The notes: generated by a model not told the origin, from the letters alone. Numbered from the stretch's first letter, positions 8,089 through 17,611 are shown. The stretch is DNA of 64,000 nt from Rubritalea marina DSM 17716 (GCF_000378105.1 NZ_KB899258.1:27461-91460), one strand, 5' to 3'. Translations and numbers: made by a program.

Positions 8089-8550
8089 CTAGATCTGTGC
8101 GAGGTGTGAGAGGCTGGGCTCCAGAGTAATGAGTTTCTGAGCTAGGCCAGAACAATCGCGGATGAGGGTGAAGTCTTCAAATTCGAAGCCGGGAGCCACA
8201 CTGCAGCCGACGAGGACCTCGTCTTTTCCGATGGGTTCGGCCGCTTGCCAATAATGCGCAGGAACCACGTGGCAAAAGGTGTTGGTCTCCGCAGATAGAG
8301 TAATCACATCAATGGTATCGCTTTCGCCATCCCATTGGTACAGGCGAAGCCCTTGGCCTTTGTAGAGGTTCCAAACTTCCTCGCTACTGACTTTATGAAA
8401 TTGTGAGACTTCTCCCTCGGCTAGCTGAAAGTAGATGTGGGTGAGCGAGCTGCGCTGACCGAGTGATGCGGACTGTACTTTATGAATCGAGCGGAAGACT
8501 TCGGTGTACTTCCCGCCCTCTGGGTGATCGAGGAGATTGTTTGGTTGCAT
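8089..8550 (-). CDS. Cupin, DUF985 family
   Basis: 153-residue single-domain cupin of the DUF985 type. Recognisable blocks are 'LLDHPEGGKYTEVFRS' at the start, 'LTHIYFQLAEGEVSQFHKV' in the first beta-barrel half, and the family end 'LVGCSVAPGFEFEDFTLI'. H52 in 'SQFHKV' and nearby acidic residues could bind a metal, but the substrate of this family is not established. It lies seven bases downstream of the L,D-transpeptidase stop and seven bases upstream of the DUF2293 gene, so the three are likely one operon. Confidence 0.85.
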   Translation of the reverse strand: MQPNNLLDHPEGGKYTEVFRSIHKVQSASLGQRSSLTHIYFQLAEGEVSQFHKVSSEEVWNLYKGQGLRLYQWDGESDTIDVITLSAETNTFCHVVPAHYWQAAEPIGKDEVLVGCSVAPGFEFEDFTLIRDCSGLAQKLITLEPSLSHLAQI

Positions 8551-8557
8551 GTTTTTA

Positions 8558-9514
8558 TTACTTGGCGTCGCTCTTGGCTTCCGCTTCTTCTTTGGCTCCC
8601 TGTAGCAGAGGAAAGCCTTTACCAGTAGGTTTTTTCACTGAGCCTTCAGTGACCACAAGGTTGGTGCCAGGAGTGAGGGCTCCTTGTAAAATGTGCTGGA
8701 AGTTGGGGTCAAGTTTGAACCACTCGTCCAGTGCTTCTGTGTGTTGTTCGCGGCTGCCACTCACTTGAGTCCACATCGAATGCCTGCCGCCATCATGGTC
8801 GGCGCTCCAGCCTGAGAAGATGAATGCAGCTGTTCCTTTAGTGTGTTTGCCGAAGAGGCTGGTCTTCACCTTACATTCTCCAATCGTGACCCCATTACGG
8901 ACGAGATAGAGCTTTTTGTCTTTGCGGCTAAAAATCAAGGAAACCGGACCACTCGGTGCCAGCTCAGGTTGCCAGATAAACTTGCTAGCCTCACCATTGC
9001 TCAGCAGCACTTTGTGGCCATTGCTTACGTGCACGTCTGGGCTTTCGTTGCTGACTACGACAGTCGTGCCCCGATGGGTGACACCGAACAGCTTCTTAGA
9101 GAATGCGTAGGGCAAGTGAATGCAGCCGTGCGAAGAACGGTAGCCAGGGACTGCGCCAGCATGGAGTGCGACACCTCCCCAAGTAAGGCGCTCAGAATAC
9201 GGCATTGAGGCGTTGCCGTAGGTCTTAGAGTGGTGGTCGGCATCTTTATTGAGGATGTGGAAGACTCCGGTTGGCGTTTCATGCCCATCAAAGCCGGTGC
9301 TGACCTCACTGGATCCGATCTGGATGCCATTGCGGTAAACGGCCGCAATTTGGTTTTTCAGACTCACAGTGATGAGCACGGGTCCGTGGGTCGAGAGTTC
9401 AGGGTTCCAGGTGAATGAATCCGGGTTGTGCTGTCGGTCTTCGGCACGCAGGGCGGGGCTGGAGCAAAGCAGCCCTATGATGAGGCTGCAGAAGAGTAGG
9501 TTCTTTACTTTCAT
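8558..9514 (-). CDS. Exported L,D-transpeptidase (YkuD) with degenerate second repeat
   Basis: Predicted periplasmic L,D-transpeptidase forming 3-3 peptidoglycan cross-links or attaching proteins. It has 318 residues from ATG at 9514. The signal peptide covers residues 1-24 ('MKVKNLLFCSLIIGLLCSSP'...). The catalytic block 'HAGAVPGYRSSHGCIHLP' gives H118 and C131. Residues 35-100 and 179-240 are a visible internal duplication ('FTWNPELSTHGP' versus 'FIWQPELAPSGP'; 'RNGIQIG' versus 'RNGVTIG'). The second copy lacks the SHGC nucleophile and ends in a different C-terminal region. A longer frame exists up to 9604, but it lacks signal-peptide logic and runs through the pckG terminator. Confidence 0.87.
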   Translation of the reverse strand: MKVKNLLFCSLIIGLLCSSPALRAEDRQHNPDSFTWNPELSTHGPVLITVSLKNQIAAVYRNGIQIGSSEVSTGFDGHETPTGVFHILNKDADHHSKTYGNASMPYSERLTWGGVALHAGAVPGYRSSHGCIHLPYAFSKKLFGVTHRGTTVVVSNESPDVHVSNGHKVLLSNGEASKFIWQPELAPSGPVSLIFSRKDKKLYLVRNGVTIGECKVKTSLFGKHTKGTAAFIFSGWSADHDGGRHSMWTQVSGSREQHTEALDEWFKLDPNFQHILQGALTPGTNLVVTEGSVKKPTGKGFPLLQGAKEEAEAKSDAK

Positions 9515-9534
9515 GGTCGAGGGTTCTGGATGAA

Positions 9535-9580
9535 TAAAAAAGCCAGGCAGGTGAGGCGCACGCGCACTTCCTACCTGGCT
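9535..9580 (-). terminator. Intrinsic terminator after pckG
   Basis: On the minus strand, AGCCAGGTAGG...CCTGCCTGGCT forms an 11-bp stem with one mismatch, with a G/C-rich inner arm, followed by a run of T (A-run at 9536-9541 on the plus strand). It terminates pckG transcription, but it sits about 25 bases upstream of the L,D-transpeptidase start, so it also lies in that gene's leader. Confidence 0.8.
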
Positions 9581-9596
9581 CAGGATTGGTAATGGA

Positions 9597-11453
9597 TTAA
9601 TCAATAATACGCGATGCTAACAACTCTCTTTGGTAGACTAATTCACGCGGCATGTGTTGGTGGAGGTTGATGAAAAGCTCACCTTGGCTCAATATTTCAT
9701 GCTTCCATTCATTTTGGTCGATTGCCATGACCTTGTCGAATTCTACTTCGCCGAAGCCGTCCAGCCCTTCGAGATCGATTTCATCAATGGTGGGGACCCA
9801 TCCGATCGATGATTCATGCCCGAGAGCACGTCCTTTACAGCGATCGACAATCCACTCGAGGACTCGCATGTTCTCGCCAAATCCAGGCCAAAGGAACTTG
9901 CCGTCTTGGTCGAGTCTGAACCAGTTTACGTGGAACATTTTAGGTAGGTGGTCGACCTTGCGGCCCATATTGATCCAGTGCCTAAAGTAATGCCCCATAT
10001 TGTAGCCACAGAAGGGAAGCATGGCCATCGGGTCACGGCGAACCACTCCCATGGCTCCGGCAGCCGCAGCAGTGGTTTCAGAACCCATCGTAGCGCCTAC
10101 GTAGACACCGTGCGACCAGTTGAAGCTTTGATAGACGAGTGGCATGGTTGTCTTCCGACGACCACCAAAGACGATGGCCGAGACTGGCACTCCCTCAGGG
10201 TTCTGCCATTCGGGATCGATGGTCGGGCATTGACCCGCTGGGGCAGTGAAGCGTGCATTTGGATGCGCCGCTTTGACTCCATTCTTGCCGTCTTCCGGCG
10301 TCCAGTCATTGCCTTGCCAGTCGATAAGGTGTGCTGGCACATCATCTGTCATGCCTTCCCACCACACATCGCCATCATCAGTGAGCGCGACATTGGTAAA
10401 GATACAATTCTCCTTCATCGAATCCATGGCGGTAGGGTTGGATTCATACGAGGTGCCAGGTGCAACTCCAAAGTAGCCGGTCTCCGGGTTGATCGCATGC
10501 AAACGGCCATCCTCATGTGGCCATAGCCAGGCTATGTCGTCACCAACAATGCTGGTCTTCCAGCCCTCTTTACGGTACTTTTCGGGTGGTACTAACATCG
10601 AGAGGTTGGTCTTGCCACAGGCCGACGGGAAGGCTCCCGTGACGTAGGTCTTTTCACCACTGGGTGACTCAAGCCCTAAAATGAGCATGTGCTCGGCCAT
10701 CCAGTCGTGTTCACGTGCGATGTTAGAAGCGACGCGGAGAGCCAAACATTTTTTTCCTAACAAGGCGTTACCACCATAACCGGAGCCATAAGAGGCGATT
10801 TCGCGGGAGCGCACGAAGTGGACAATGTACTTTTCGTCATTGCACGGCCACGGCACGTCTTCCTGCCCATCTTCGAGTGGGGCGCCTACTGAGTGGAGGC
10901 ATGGGATGAAAAAGCCTGGTTTGGTGCGACGAGATTCGATTTCACCGAAAGCTTCTTTCTCCAATCGCTCCAGCACATGAGAGCCCATATGAGCCATGAT
11001 GCGCATGTTGAGCACTGCGTAAGCTGAGTCTGTGACTTGCACACCAATCTTCGCGAGAGGTGACTCTAAAGGCCCCATGCAGAATGGAATGACATACATG
11101 GTGCGACCTTTCATGGAGCCCTGGAAGAGCTCGAGGATTTGCTTCTTCATTTCACCTTCTTCACACCAATTGTTGGTAGGCCCTGCCTCATCCTTGTGCT
11201 TGGTCGCTATAAAGGTTCTTTCTTCCACGCGGGCCACGTCAGATGGGGCCGAGCGCGCTAGGAAGCTGTTGGGCCTCTTCTCTGGGTTGAGTTGAATGAG
11301 GGTTCCTTTATCTACGAGTTCCTGTGTGAGTTGATCCCATTCTTCTTGGGAGCCGTCGCACCAATGTACATCTTTCGGCTCGCATAAGTTGATCATCTTC
11401 TTGACCCATTTAGTCAGGGCTTTGTGGCGGGTGGGTAAATCCGTATTCATCAC
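9597..11453 (-). CDS. pckG: Phosphoenolpyruvate carboxykinase (GTP)
   Basis: Converts oxaloacetate + GTP to phosphoenolpyruvate, the entry step of gluconeogenesis. The 618 residues match the GTP-dependent family (~600), not the shorter ATP-dependent one. The reactive Cys/P-loop is 'FPSACGKTN' (residues 275-283, Cys279). Also present are '[20 protein letters not shown]', 'GDDIAW' metal-binding residues and '[18 protein letters not shown]'. The initiator is either of two adjacent ATGs at 11453 and 11450. Terminated by its own hairpin downstream. Confidence 0.96.
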   Translation of the reverse strand: MMNTDLPTRHKALTKWVKKMINLCEPKDVHWCDGSQEEWDQLTQELVDKGTLIQLNPEKRPNSFLARSAPSDVARVEERTFIATKHKDEAGPTNNWCEEGEMKKQILELFQGSMKGRTMYVIPFCMGPLESPLAKIGVQVTDSAYAVLNMRIMAHMGSHVLERLEKEAFGEIESRRTKPGFFIPCLHSVGAPLEDGQEDVPWPCNDEKYIVHFVRSREIASYGSGYGGNALLGKKCLALRVASNIAREHDWMAEHMLILGLESPSGEKTYVTGAFPSACGKTNLSMLVPPEKYRKEGWKTSIVGDDIAWLWPHEDGRLHAINPETGYFGVAPGTSYESNPTAMDSMKENCIFTNVALTDDGDVWWEGMTDDVPAHLIDWQGNDWTPEDGKNGVKAAHPNARFTAPAGQCPTIDPEWQNPEGVPVSAIVFGGRRKTTMPLVYQSFNWSHGVYVGATMGSETTAAAAGAMGVVRRDPMAMLPFCGYNMGHYFRHWINMGRKVDHLPKMFHVNWFRLDQDGKFLWPGFGENMRVLEWIVDRCKGRALGHESSIGWVPTIDEIDLEGLDGFGEVEFDKVMAIDQNEWKHEILSQGELFINLHQHMPRELVYQRELLASRIID

Positions 11454-11520
11454 CTAGCATATGAACACGAAAAGTACTCCTCCGCAAACTAAACTAACAT
11501 ATCTTTGCGAAATTGTTTTG

Positions 11521-12711
11521 TTAGCCTAACGAGTGTGCAAATCTTTTGATATACGGGAGCGCGCTGATGCCGTGTAGAGCCACACTGAGGACGATGGTGC
11601 AACAGATAACTGGTACGATTTCTGCAGCATTGGGGATCTGGCTATTGATGATGATGAAGGCGAATGCCACACTGGCGAGCCCCCGTGGCCCAAACCATGC
11701 GAGGAATACCTTGCTCGGTAAATTTAAACCAGTACCGGTGAGAACAAGGAGGGTGGGTAGCATGCGTACAACGGTGAGGCTGAGGATGCCATAGGCCCAG
11801 TCCTTCCACGATGGATCGAGACTCACAGTATGGTAGAGTAATGTGCCAAAGAGTATCCAAGTGAGCATCCCTAACAGTTCTCCAGAGGTCTCCGTATCAT
11901 CGACTAAATCGTGATCTATATTCTTGTTTACCAGAGAGAAGGTGAGGCCCCCAACAAAGGAGGCAATATAGCCGCTGCCATGTAAATTCTGGGTGATTAG
12001 AAAGCAAAGGAGGGCAATCACGCTGATCGACATCGGTACCCATTTGATGGAAGCCCATTGTTTCTCAGTGGCCAATCGCACCGCTTTGCTGCCAAGCCAA
12101 GTAATCAGTACGCCTAGTACAGCTCCAATGCCAATTTCTGATAGGAACAAGCCCATTGCTAAGTCAGAAGCTTCATCCATCATCAGTTCTTTGCTTAGCG
12201 CGATGAATAGCAAAAGGAGCGGGACGCAGAGCCCGTCATTGAGACCACTTTCGAGATTGACTGTGGTACGCAAGGGTTCTGATACGCTTGGGTTTGTGAC
12301 CACAGGCTTCCCGAGGGCGGCATCTGTCGCAGCCAATGCAGTGGCTAATAGGGCGCAATCCCACATGCCGAGCTCTGGGAACATGAAGCGAGCCAGCAGA
12401 TAGCCACAGAAAATCGACAGAGGTAGGCCAATGAGAAGCATGCGTATGGCCAAATACTTCACCCGCGCGAGCGTTTTAGCCTTGATGCTAGAGGCATCAG
12501 CAAAGAGCAACAGAGCCAAGGTGAGGTCGGCGAGGATACGAACCTCGGCACTGGCGTGTTCAAGCTCGAGAACACCCAGACCTTGGGGGCCGAACACCAC
12601 TCCTGCGAGGATGAAAATCATCGCACTGGAGACTGGCCATGAGCTCATACGTTTGGCAAATAGGCAGTAGAAGAGGGCGCATAACGCTACCAAGGTGAAG
12701 CCCAGATACAT
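11521..12711 (-). CDS. Na+/H+ (cation:proton) antiporter, CPA1 family
   Basis: Inner-membrane cation/proton exchanger with 396 residues and about 12 hydrophobic segments. The CPA1 core signatures are visible: 'GVVFGPQGLGVL' in an early helix, 'LLATALAATDAALGKPVV' carrying the ion-binding ND/TD-type pair, and 'VNLESGLNDGLCVPLLLLF'. It is shorter than eukaryotic NHE proteins and has no large C-terminal cytoplasmic domain. It lies 67 bases upstream of pckG on the same strand; no clear terminator is visible between them. Confidence 0.87.
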   Translation of the reverse strand: MYLGFTLVALCALFYCLFAKRMSSWPVSSAMIFILAGVVFGPQGLGVLELEHASAEVRILADLTLALLLFADASSIKAKTLARVKYLAIRMLLIGLPLSIFCGYLLARFMFPELGMWDCALLATALAATDAALGKPVVTNPSVSEPLRTTVNLESGLNDGLCVPLLLLFIALSKELMMDEASDLAMGLFLSEIGIGAVLGVLITWLGSKAVRLATEKQWASIKWVPMSISVIALLCFLITQNLHGSGYIASFVGGLTFSLVNKNIDHDLVDDTETSGELLGMLTWILFGTLLYHTVSLDPSWKDWAYGILSLTVVRMLPTLLVLTGTGLNLPSKVFLAWFGPRGLASVAFAFIIINSQIPNAAEIVPVICCTIVLSVALHGISALPYIKRFAHSLG

Positions 12712-12778
12712 ACCCTATTCTTAGGGCGCGAGGCTCGTAAGATCGAGTCTTAACTGTAGGCTTATGGATAGGCCATCA

Positions 12779-12812
12779 ATAAAAAAGTGCTCACCGGTCA
12801 AGGTGAGCACTT
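12779..12812 (-). terminator. Intrinsic terminator after sodN
   Basis: Perfect 11-bp inverted repeat AAGTGCTCACC (12785-12795) / GGTGAGCACTT (12802-12812). On the minus strand it is followed by a T-run (A-run 12779-12786 on plus). It ends the Ni-SOD transcript and separates it from the antiporter gene. Confidence 0.88.
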
Positions 12813-12836
12813 GGTGGAATGGTTAGAACGTGGGCT

Positions 12837-13292
12837 TTACTTTGCTTTATACAGCTTCTCGAACGCTTCGATTGATGCCAGTAGCTTGTCTGCGTTTTCC
12901 ACGTCAAGTTTCTGCTTACATTTCATAGCGTAGACGATCACCTCATGTAGCAGTTCGAGCTTCTGCAAGTAGCTTCCTTTGTTCTCTTCACCGAGCTTGA
13001 CTCGCTGAGCGAGGAAGTACTGGCCTACCGTATCTTGGATCGATTGAGCGTGTGATTCTTTATTGGCGACCCAGCGCGTGATTTGGTGGATGTTCTTGGC
13101 TGGATCCGCGGACAGCTTCTCGATCTCAGTCATTGCTTTGAGAATCGTCTCGTGATCCTTTTTTAGATCTTCGAAGACATTATCATCGGCGTAGATTCCG
13201 CAAGGAACCTGGCAGTGAGCCATGGCTGCCTGAGGGGAAAAGAGAGCGAAGGTGAGTGCGAGCGCGGCGGCGCCGGAATAGAGGTGTTTCAT
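12837..13292 (-). CDS. sodN: Nickel superoxide dismutase with Sec-type signal peptide
   Basis: Disproportionates superoxide using a Ni ion held by the N-terminal hook of the mature protein. It has 151 residues. Residues 1-25 form a signal peptide ending 'PQAAMA'. Cleavage after A25 would expose 'HCQVPCGIY', the exact nickel hook (His1, Cys2, Cys6 of the mature enzyme). The remaining ~126 residues form the four-helix bundle, with 'KKDHETILKAM' and 'LLHEVIVYAMKCK'. Mature NiSODs are ~117 residues, so this is slightly long. No sodX-like maturation peptidase lies next to it. The location is inferred to be periplasmic, which differs from the cytoplasmic Streptomyces enzyme. Confidence 0.92.
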   Translation of the reverse strand: MKHLYSGAAALALTFALFSPQAAMAHCQVPCGIYADDNVFEDLKKDHETILKAMTEIEKLSADPAKNIHQITRWVANKESHAQSIQDTVGQYFLAQRVKLGEENKGSYLQKLELLHEVIVYAMKCKQKLDVENADKLLASIEAFEKLYKAK

Positions 13293-14133
13293 CGGACTAG
13301 TTGGTTTTATTGTTAGGTTTTTGCCGGAAGGCAGTCCCTAGCATAGTCAGAGATTTCCTCAATGCCACCATATTTCTGTAATAAGAAGTATCATAGCGGC
13401 TAATAGACTCAATGGATTCTATCAGCTAAATAAAGTAAATTGCCAAGAGCGTATGAGCCTAGCTTACATGCAGCTCTCCGGTTTGTGTGCTGCTTTTGAT
13501 AGGCCGACCGAGTGCATGAGCTCATTCAAAGCCGTTTCTTTGTTCTTGTTCGGCTAGAAATTCAGGGGGGGCTGGCCGGTGAAATTCCTCATAAGGAAGG
13601 ATGTGAGAACCTCTAGTTGTTGAATCTCTTGAGCGCCACGGAGTGATCGGCTTGGTGGTGAAAAATAGCCAAGTGCTTGATCTAAATTGAGGACGATGCC
13701 ATTCAAATCTGTAGGGAGTTTAAATGCAGTGAGTGCGTTTGTTAGTTTCATTGTTAGCTTATCTAATCAATCACTTGTCTTAGTTCATCTTGAGAGTTCG
13801 GATTCCTCGCTGAGTAGGTGGTAGATAGTGATTGATGAAAACTAACAAAATATATCTTTGTTAAGTCTGAATTGATATGATCTGCAACTCTTGTGTAATC
13901 GGGCATTTCCCGTGTTATTCACTGAAAATGAATGATATAAATTGATTTGATGAAAATCTTCATTACTTGGGTTTTGTTTTGATTTAATATGATAATAATT
14001 TGACGATGTATCATTATTTTCGAGTGGTTCAAATATTCTTGATAGGTTGAAGAGTCATGTAGTAAGCATATTGTTGCTCCATTCGCTATCCTGATAATTT
14101 ATATTTCAGGTTTGTTATGAAATAATATAAAAT
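13293..14133. other. AT-rich intergenic region of about 840 bases
   Basis: Markedly more AT-rich than the surroundings, especially 13800-14130, with many TTGAT/ATAAT-like words. It presumably holds the promoters of the divergent sodN (minus) and the secreted 777-residue protein (plus). The only reading frame of note is the 65-codon minus-strand ORF at 13554-13751. No clear hairpin terminator or repeat array was found. Confidence 0.6.
13554..13751 (-). CDS. Possible small protein of unknown function
   Basis: 65-residue frame starting at ATG 13751, preceded on its strand by GCTAACA. The product ('MKLTNALTAFKLPTDLNG'...) is soluble-looking, with no signal peptide, membrane segment or motif I recognise. 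It sits alone in an AT-rich intergenic region. Codon pattern and composition do not settle whether it is real, so it is kept as a low-confidence call. Confidence 0.3.
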   Translation of the reverse strand: MKLTNALTAFKLPTDLNGIVLNLDQALGYFSPPSRSLRGAQEIQQLEVLTSFLMRNFTGQPPLNF

Positions 14134-16467
14134 ATGATAAATGAAACACCCCGCAGAGGAGTGAAAGTCTCCTCAAACATCGAACGTTACAAGGTTGTAA
14201 CAAATTGGTTTCGACCTAGGCTTCAGCTCGTGCCAGTTGGTATTTGCTTGTTGGCGCCAACACTAGCAGCTGAGAACAATGTTTATCGAGATTCTGGTTA
14301 CTGGGACACTGTCTCAAACTGGTCTAGAAATATGCTGCCAACAGTAAGCCAGACGGCATTGCTCAAGCCTCATCCGGAAGTGTCAGTAAATAGTGTTATC
14401 GCTCAGCAGGCCGGTGAGGTACGGCTAGGAAAAAGAACGACACACCGTGCGCAGCTAACCATCCAAGGAGGAGGGTCACTGAGCGCTGATGTCTTCCATC
14501 TCTTCAGTCCCAAGTCGCGGTTACAGGTTTCTGGAGGGCTACTCACTAGATTGCCTGGAAATGGTGACGTCACTATGGGTGAGGGTGAATTTTCCGTTTC
14601 TGGTGGCACGTTTCGGGCGCAAGGTACCTCGCCCTATGATCTCCTCTGGCTAGGAACCAAGACCATGACTATTCAGGGAGGCGTGGTGGACATGTCTGGA
14701 GGGCAGGTCAAGTGCACGAACTCGCCAGTGATTAGCATCATCGGTGATGCCGCTACGATCACTATGGATCGACTGAATGTGAACTCCCCGAGTGAGGCGG
14801 CAACCTTCCGCTTTATCTTTGATCAAGACGGGGTGAGCCCAATCATGACGAACCAATGGATGACCTTGTCACATGCCAAGCTCGAGGTAGACGGTAGCGC
14901 CTATGCTGGAGGGCCAGGAACATTCGAGTTATTCAAGTCGAGTAATCTGACCCACATCGGAGATGCTCAAGTGACTGGAACATTTCCCGGTTTGCAAGCC
15001 ACCTTCAGTAAAGAGGGCAATAGTTGGCTTTTGAACCTCACCGAGGTGTTGGAGTACCCCCAAGCGTTCCTTGAAATCATGCCGACTTATGGGCAAGCCC
15101 CTTTGGCAGCTCAAGGGAGCGTGGACATTTCAGGTTTGTTCGAATCTGATAGCGTCGAGCTATCGAGATCCCCTTGGACAAGTTACCGCGATCTACCAGA
15201 GACAGCGTTTGATGAATCCACGCTGCACGATGAAGCCGACGTGGCATACACGGTCATTGATCATGCATCGAGTCAATCGTCAGAAGCGGGGTTCCGAGTT
15301 GGGATTGGTGAAGGTGGCCAAATCTACTCCATACGTACCGCCTCAGGGGAAGAAGCGATTCCACCGCAGAACCGAGGGGAGGGGTACAAGAAAATGGCTC
15401 CTTGGATCGACGAAGTGTTCCAGTTGGTTCAGCAGAATATCAATAAGCACTACCAAAGTGGAGAGAAGTATTTCATCCACCAAGCGGGAACCTACCATTA
15501 TATCGATCACATGGAGCAGCCGTTCTACTCCCCGGTACTGATGGCTGGAAGGATTGATTCTAACACCTATGTCATGGCAAATTGGGTACAGCAGGGTCAC
15601 TTGGATAAAACCACTGGGCTAACGATGCACAAGTCAGAGTCGATTGTGTACACCAAGTACCGCGTCGTTGCTGATGGGGTTCTCGAAGTAAGCCATTTGG
15701 CTCACAACTTCGGAGCGGATCGCTTGGACTTCTTCAATATTCCTTGGGGTGGCGTGCGATTGAGTACCTATCCAGAAGTGATGTTAGGAGACAAGAATGC
15801 AGATGGCTCCGTGACTGGTGAGTTCTTTGAGAGTATGCCTGGTTTTACCAATGCAGCGTCAACTGTTGGCCCTCTTAATACGGGTGGGTGGCTGTTGTAC
15901 GCGGCAGACAGAAACGACAATGCAGAGGCGATGGCTTTGGTATTCGGAGCTAAAAACTTCGCCAGCCATCGAGGTGATGTGCTACGATTTGGCACTGCAG
16001 GAGGCGATGCTTCTGCGCCTGAAACGGAGTGGCGCAACTATAATGTGACTGAAGTCATCCGCTATCAGAATGTGGATGAAGGAAGCTCCCTCTTCGCACG
16101 GTACTATTACGTTTTTGGTACAGTGGCAGAGGTGAAGCAAGCGATTGCCCAGTATGATCTCGAGGAGAAGACGACTGTGGAGGTCGTTTCATCATTCAGC
16201 AATGGGCCGCTGTATGCGTGGCGGCGTTCGGCTGCAGGGGGCATGCCCACCCTATCAGGGAATGCGCCCGTTCACTTAGAGCTCCGAGACCGCCCAGTGA
16301 ATGCTCACTACAAACCAGTGTTCTTGATTCAGTATGACGGGGATTATATTCCAACCTATGACCCCTACAAGCATACCAATAACAAACCATACCAACGGAA
16401 TACCGAGCACATAGGCTTGTTAGGATATGCTGACACTCGCCAATACAGCGAGGCTGATCTCAACTAG
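14134..16467 (+). CDS. Large secreted protein: beta-rich N-terminal region plus unknown C-terminal domain
   Basis: 777 residues. After a ~32-residue polar leader comes a hydrophobic segment ending 'GICLLAPTLAA', a probable signal peptide, so the mature protein starts near residue 47. Residues 50-305 are repetitive and beta-rich with Gly/Ser turns ('LQVSGGLLTRLPGNGDVTMG', 'MTIQGGVVDMSGGQVK'), resembling the beta-helix or autotransporter-like modules of planctomycete and verrucomicrobial surface proteins. Residues ~385-777 form a second domain rich in aromatic residues ('YFIHQAGTYHYIDHMEQPFY', 'LDFFNIPWGGVRLS'). It looks like a beta-sandwich, mutarotase- or polysaccharide-lyase-like enzyme, but I cannot assign a family. 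No PEP-CTERM tail. A hairpin follows the stop. Confidence 0.7.
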   Translation: MINETPRRGVKVSSNIERYKVVTNWFRPRLQLVPVGICLLAPTLAAENNVYRDSGYWDTVSNWSRNMLPTVSQTALLKPHPEVSVNSVIAQQAGEVRLGKRTTHRAQLTIQGGGSLSADVFHLFSPKSRLQVSGGLLTRLPGNGDVTMGEGEFSVSGGTFRAQGTSPYDLLWLGTKTMTIQGGVVDMSGGQVKCTNSPVISIIGDAATITMDRLNVNSPSEAATFRFIFDQDGVSPIMTNQWMTLSHAKLEVDGSAYAGGPGTFELFKSSNLTHIGDAQVTGTFPGLQATFSKEGNSWLLNLTEVLEYPQAFLEIMPTYGQAPLAAQGSVDISGLFESDSVELSRSPWTSYRDLPETAFDESTLHDEADVAYTVIDHASSQSSEAGFRVGIGEGGQIYSIRTASGEEAIPPQNRGEGYKKMAPWIDEVFQLVQQNINKHYQSGEKYFIHQAGTYHYIDHMEQPFYSPVLMAGRIDSNTYVMANWVQQGHLDKTTGLTMHKSESIVYTKYRVVADGVLEVSHLAHNFGADRLDFFNIPWGGVRLSTYPEVMLGDKNADGSVTGEFFESMPGFTNAASTVGPLNTGGWLLYAADRNDNAEAMALVFGAKNFASHRGDVLRFGTAGGDASAPETEWRNYNVTEVIRYQNVDEGSSLFARYYYVFGTVAEVKQAIAQYDLEEKTTVEVVSSFSNGPLYAWRRSAAGGMPTLSGNAPVHLELRDRPVNAHYKPVFLIQYDGDYIPTYDPYKHTNNKPYQRNTEHIGLLGYADTRQYSEADLN

Positions 16468-16476
16468 ATAAAGAAA

Positions 16477-16502
16477 GCCGTCGGGATGGTAATCCCGACG
16501 GC
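16477..16502. terminator. Hairpin terminator between convergent genes
   Basis: Perfect 10-bp stem GCCGTCGGGA (16477-16486) / TCCCGACGGC (16493-16502) with a six-base loop, 10 bases after the stop of the secreted protein. The flanks are AAAGAAA on one side and GTACTTATTG on the other, so it may work weakly in both directions between the converging genes. Confidence 0.65.
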
Positions 16503-16633
16503 GTACTTATTGATTTCACCAATAATTCTGTGTGAGTGATCGATTTTGCAATGAACTAATCAGGCGGTGTTTATTGGCCCTCAGAGGATGGGCACCTGCA
16601 CATGCAGGATGATTCCAAGATCGTTCAGCGAAC

Positions 16634-17524
16634 TTAAAGAAGCTGCTGGGTTACCATCTCAACAATCTGGATGAAATCGTTGCCGATAGGCTTAAGGTTT
16701 TTGCGGTGCAAGATTCCGATCTCGAGTGCTGGGAAATCCTCCAAGATAAAGTATTTGTAACCTTCTGGAATGGGAACACCTGGAGTAACCACTGTTAGGC
16801 CGGCTCCGAATCCACGCTCTACATAGGAGCGAATGAATTCTTGAGTAGAAAGTTGAAGAGAGGGTGGCCACACTAGGTTTCGCTTACTGAGTTCGTGATT
16901 AAATTTTTGGACCAGCAGTTCGTTTGCCTGCCCCGATACCAATGGTCGATTTCCGACTTTGTGCTTATTCCATAAATGTTCGTCAAACAGATCATTGAGA
17001 GAACCCAACTTCCATTCTTTCGGGACGAGTAGAGCCATAGGGAGGGTGATGAGTTTGATGACCTGAGTTCCTCTTGGATATTCGTCTAGTAACACACTAA
17101 TAGCCACATCGATCATTTCATCACAAAGAAGCTGAGCGATTTCAGTGGAGTCTACTTCATCCAGAGTGAGTTTTAGATCAGGTTTTATAGATCTGAAGTT
17201 ATCAAGAATAGAGGGTAAATGATGTCTAATGATCCCATCTGATGCTGCGATACGTAGATGATTGCCCCCTTCTCCAGATAGATAGTCTTTGAGCTCCCCC
17301 AATCTTGAGAAGAATGGATAGATATAGTCGTAGAGTTTTTCCCCTTCAGTAGTTAGCTGAAAAGGACGTCTGTTGAAGAGTTTCACACTCAGTTCTTTCT
17401 CCAAGGTTTGAAGCTGACTTGAGATGGCTGGTTGCTGCACGCTGTATGGCATTTTTCCTACAGCTGAGGTGATGCCTTCATATTTCGCTACATAATAGAA
17501 AAGCTCTAGGTGATGCAGGTTCAT
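16634..17524 (-). CDS. LysR-family transcriptional regulator
   Basis: LysR-type DNA-binding regulator with 297 residues from ATG 17524; an upstream in-frame ATG at 17557 would add residues not seen in the family. The winged helix-turn-helix covers residues 1-60: 'LHHLELFYYVAKYEGITSAV' then 'QQPAISSQLQTLEKELSVKL'. The effector-binding domain follows from about residue 90 ('HLRIAASDGIIRHHLP'). It lies 87 bases downstream of the metR-like gene on the same strand. The ligand and targets are unknown, and no divergent target gene lies beside it. Confidence 0.88.
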   Translation of the reverse strand: MNLHHLELFYYVAKYEGITSAVGKMPYSVQQPAISSQLQTLEKELSVKLFNRRPFQLTTEGEKLYDYIYPFFSRLGELKDYLSGEGGNHLRIAASDGIIRHHLPSILDNFRSIKPDLKLTLDEVDSTEIAQLLCDEMIDVAISVLLDEYPRGTQVIKLITLPMALLVPKEWKLGSLNDLFDEHLWNKHKVGNRPLVSGQANELLVQKFNHELSKRNLVWPPSLQLSTQEFIRSYVERGFGAGLTVVTPGVPIPEGYKYFILEDFPALEIGILHRKNLKPIGNDFIQIVEMVTQQLL

Positions 17525-17611
17525 TGTTAGTACGTTATTCTGTGGTGCGTGGAACACAATCTCGAAACACCTGGAGCCAGAAAGACCTTGGGGGAATGAG
17601 AGTTTCTTGGT

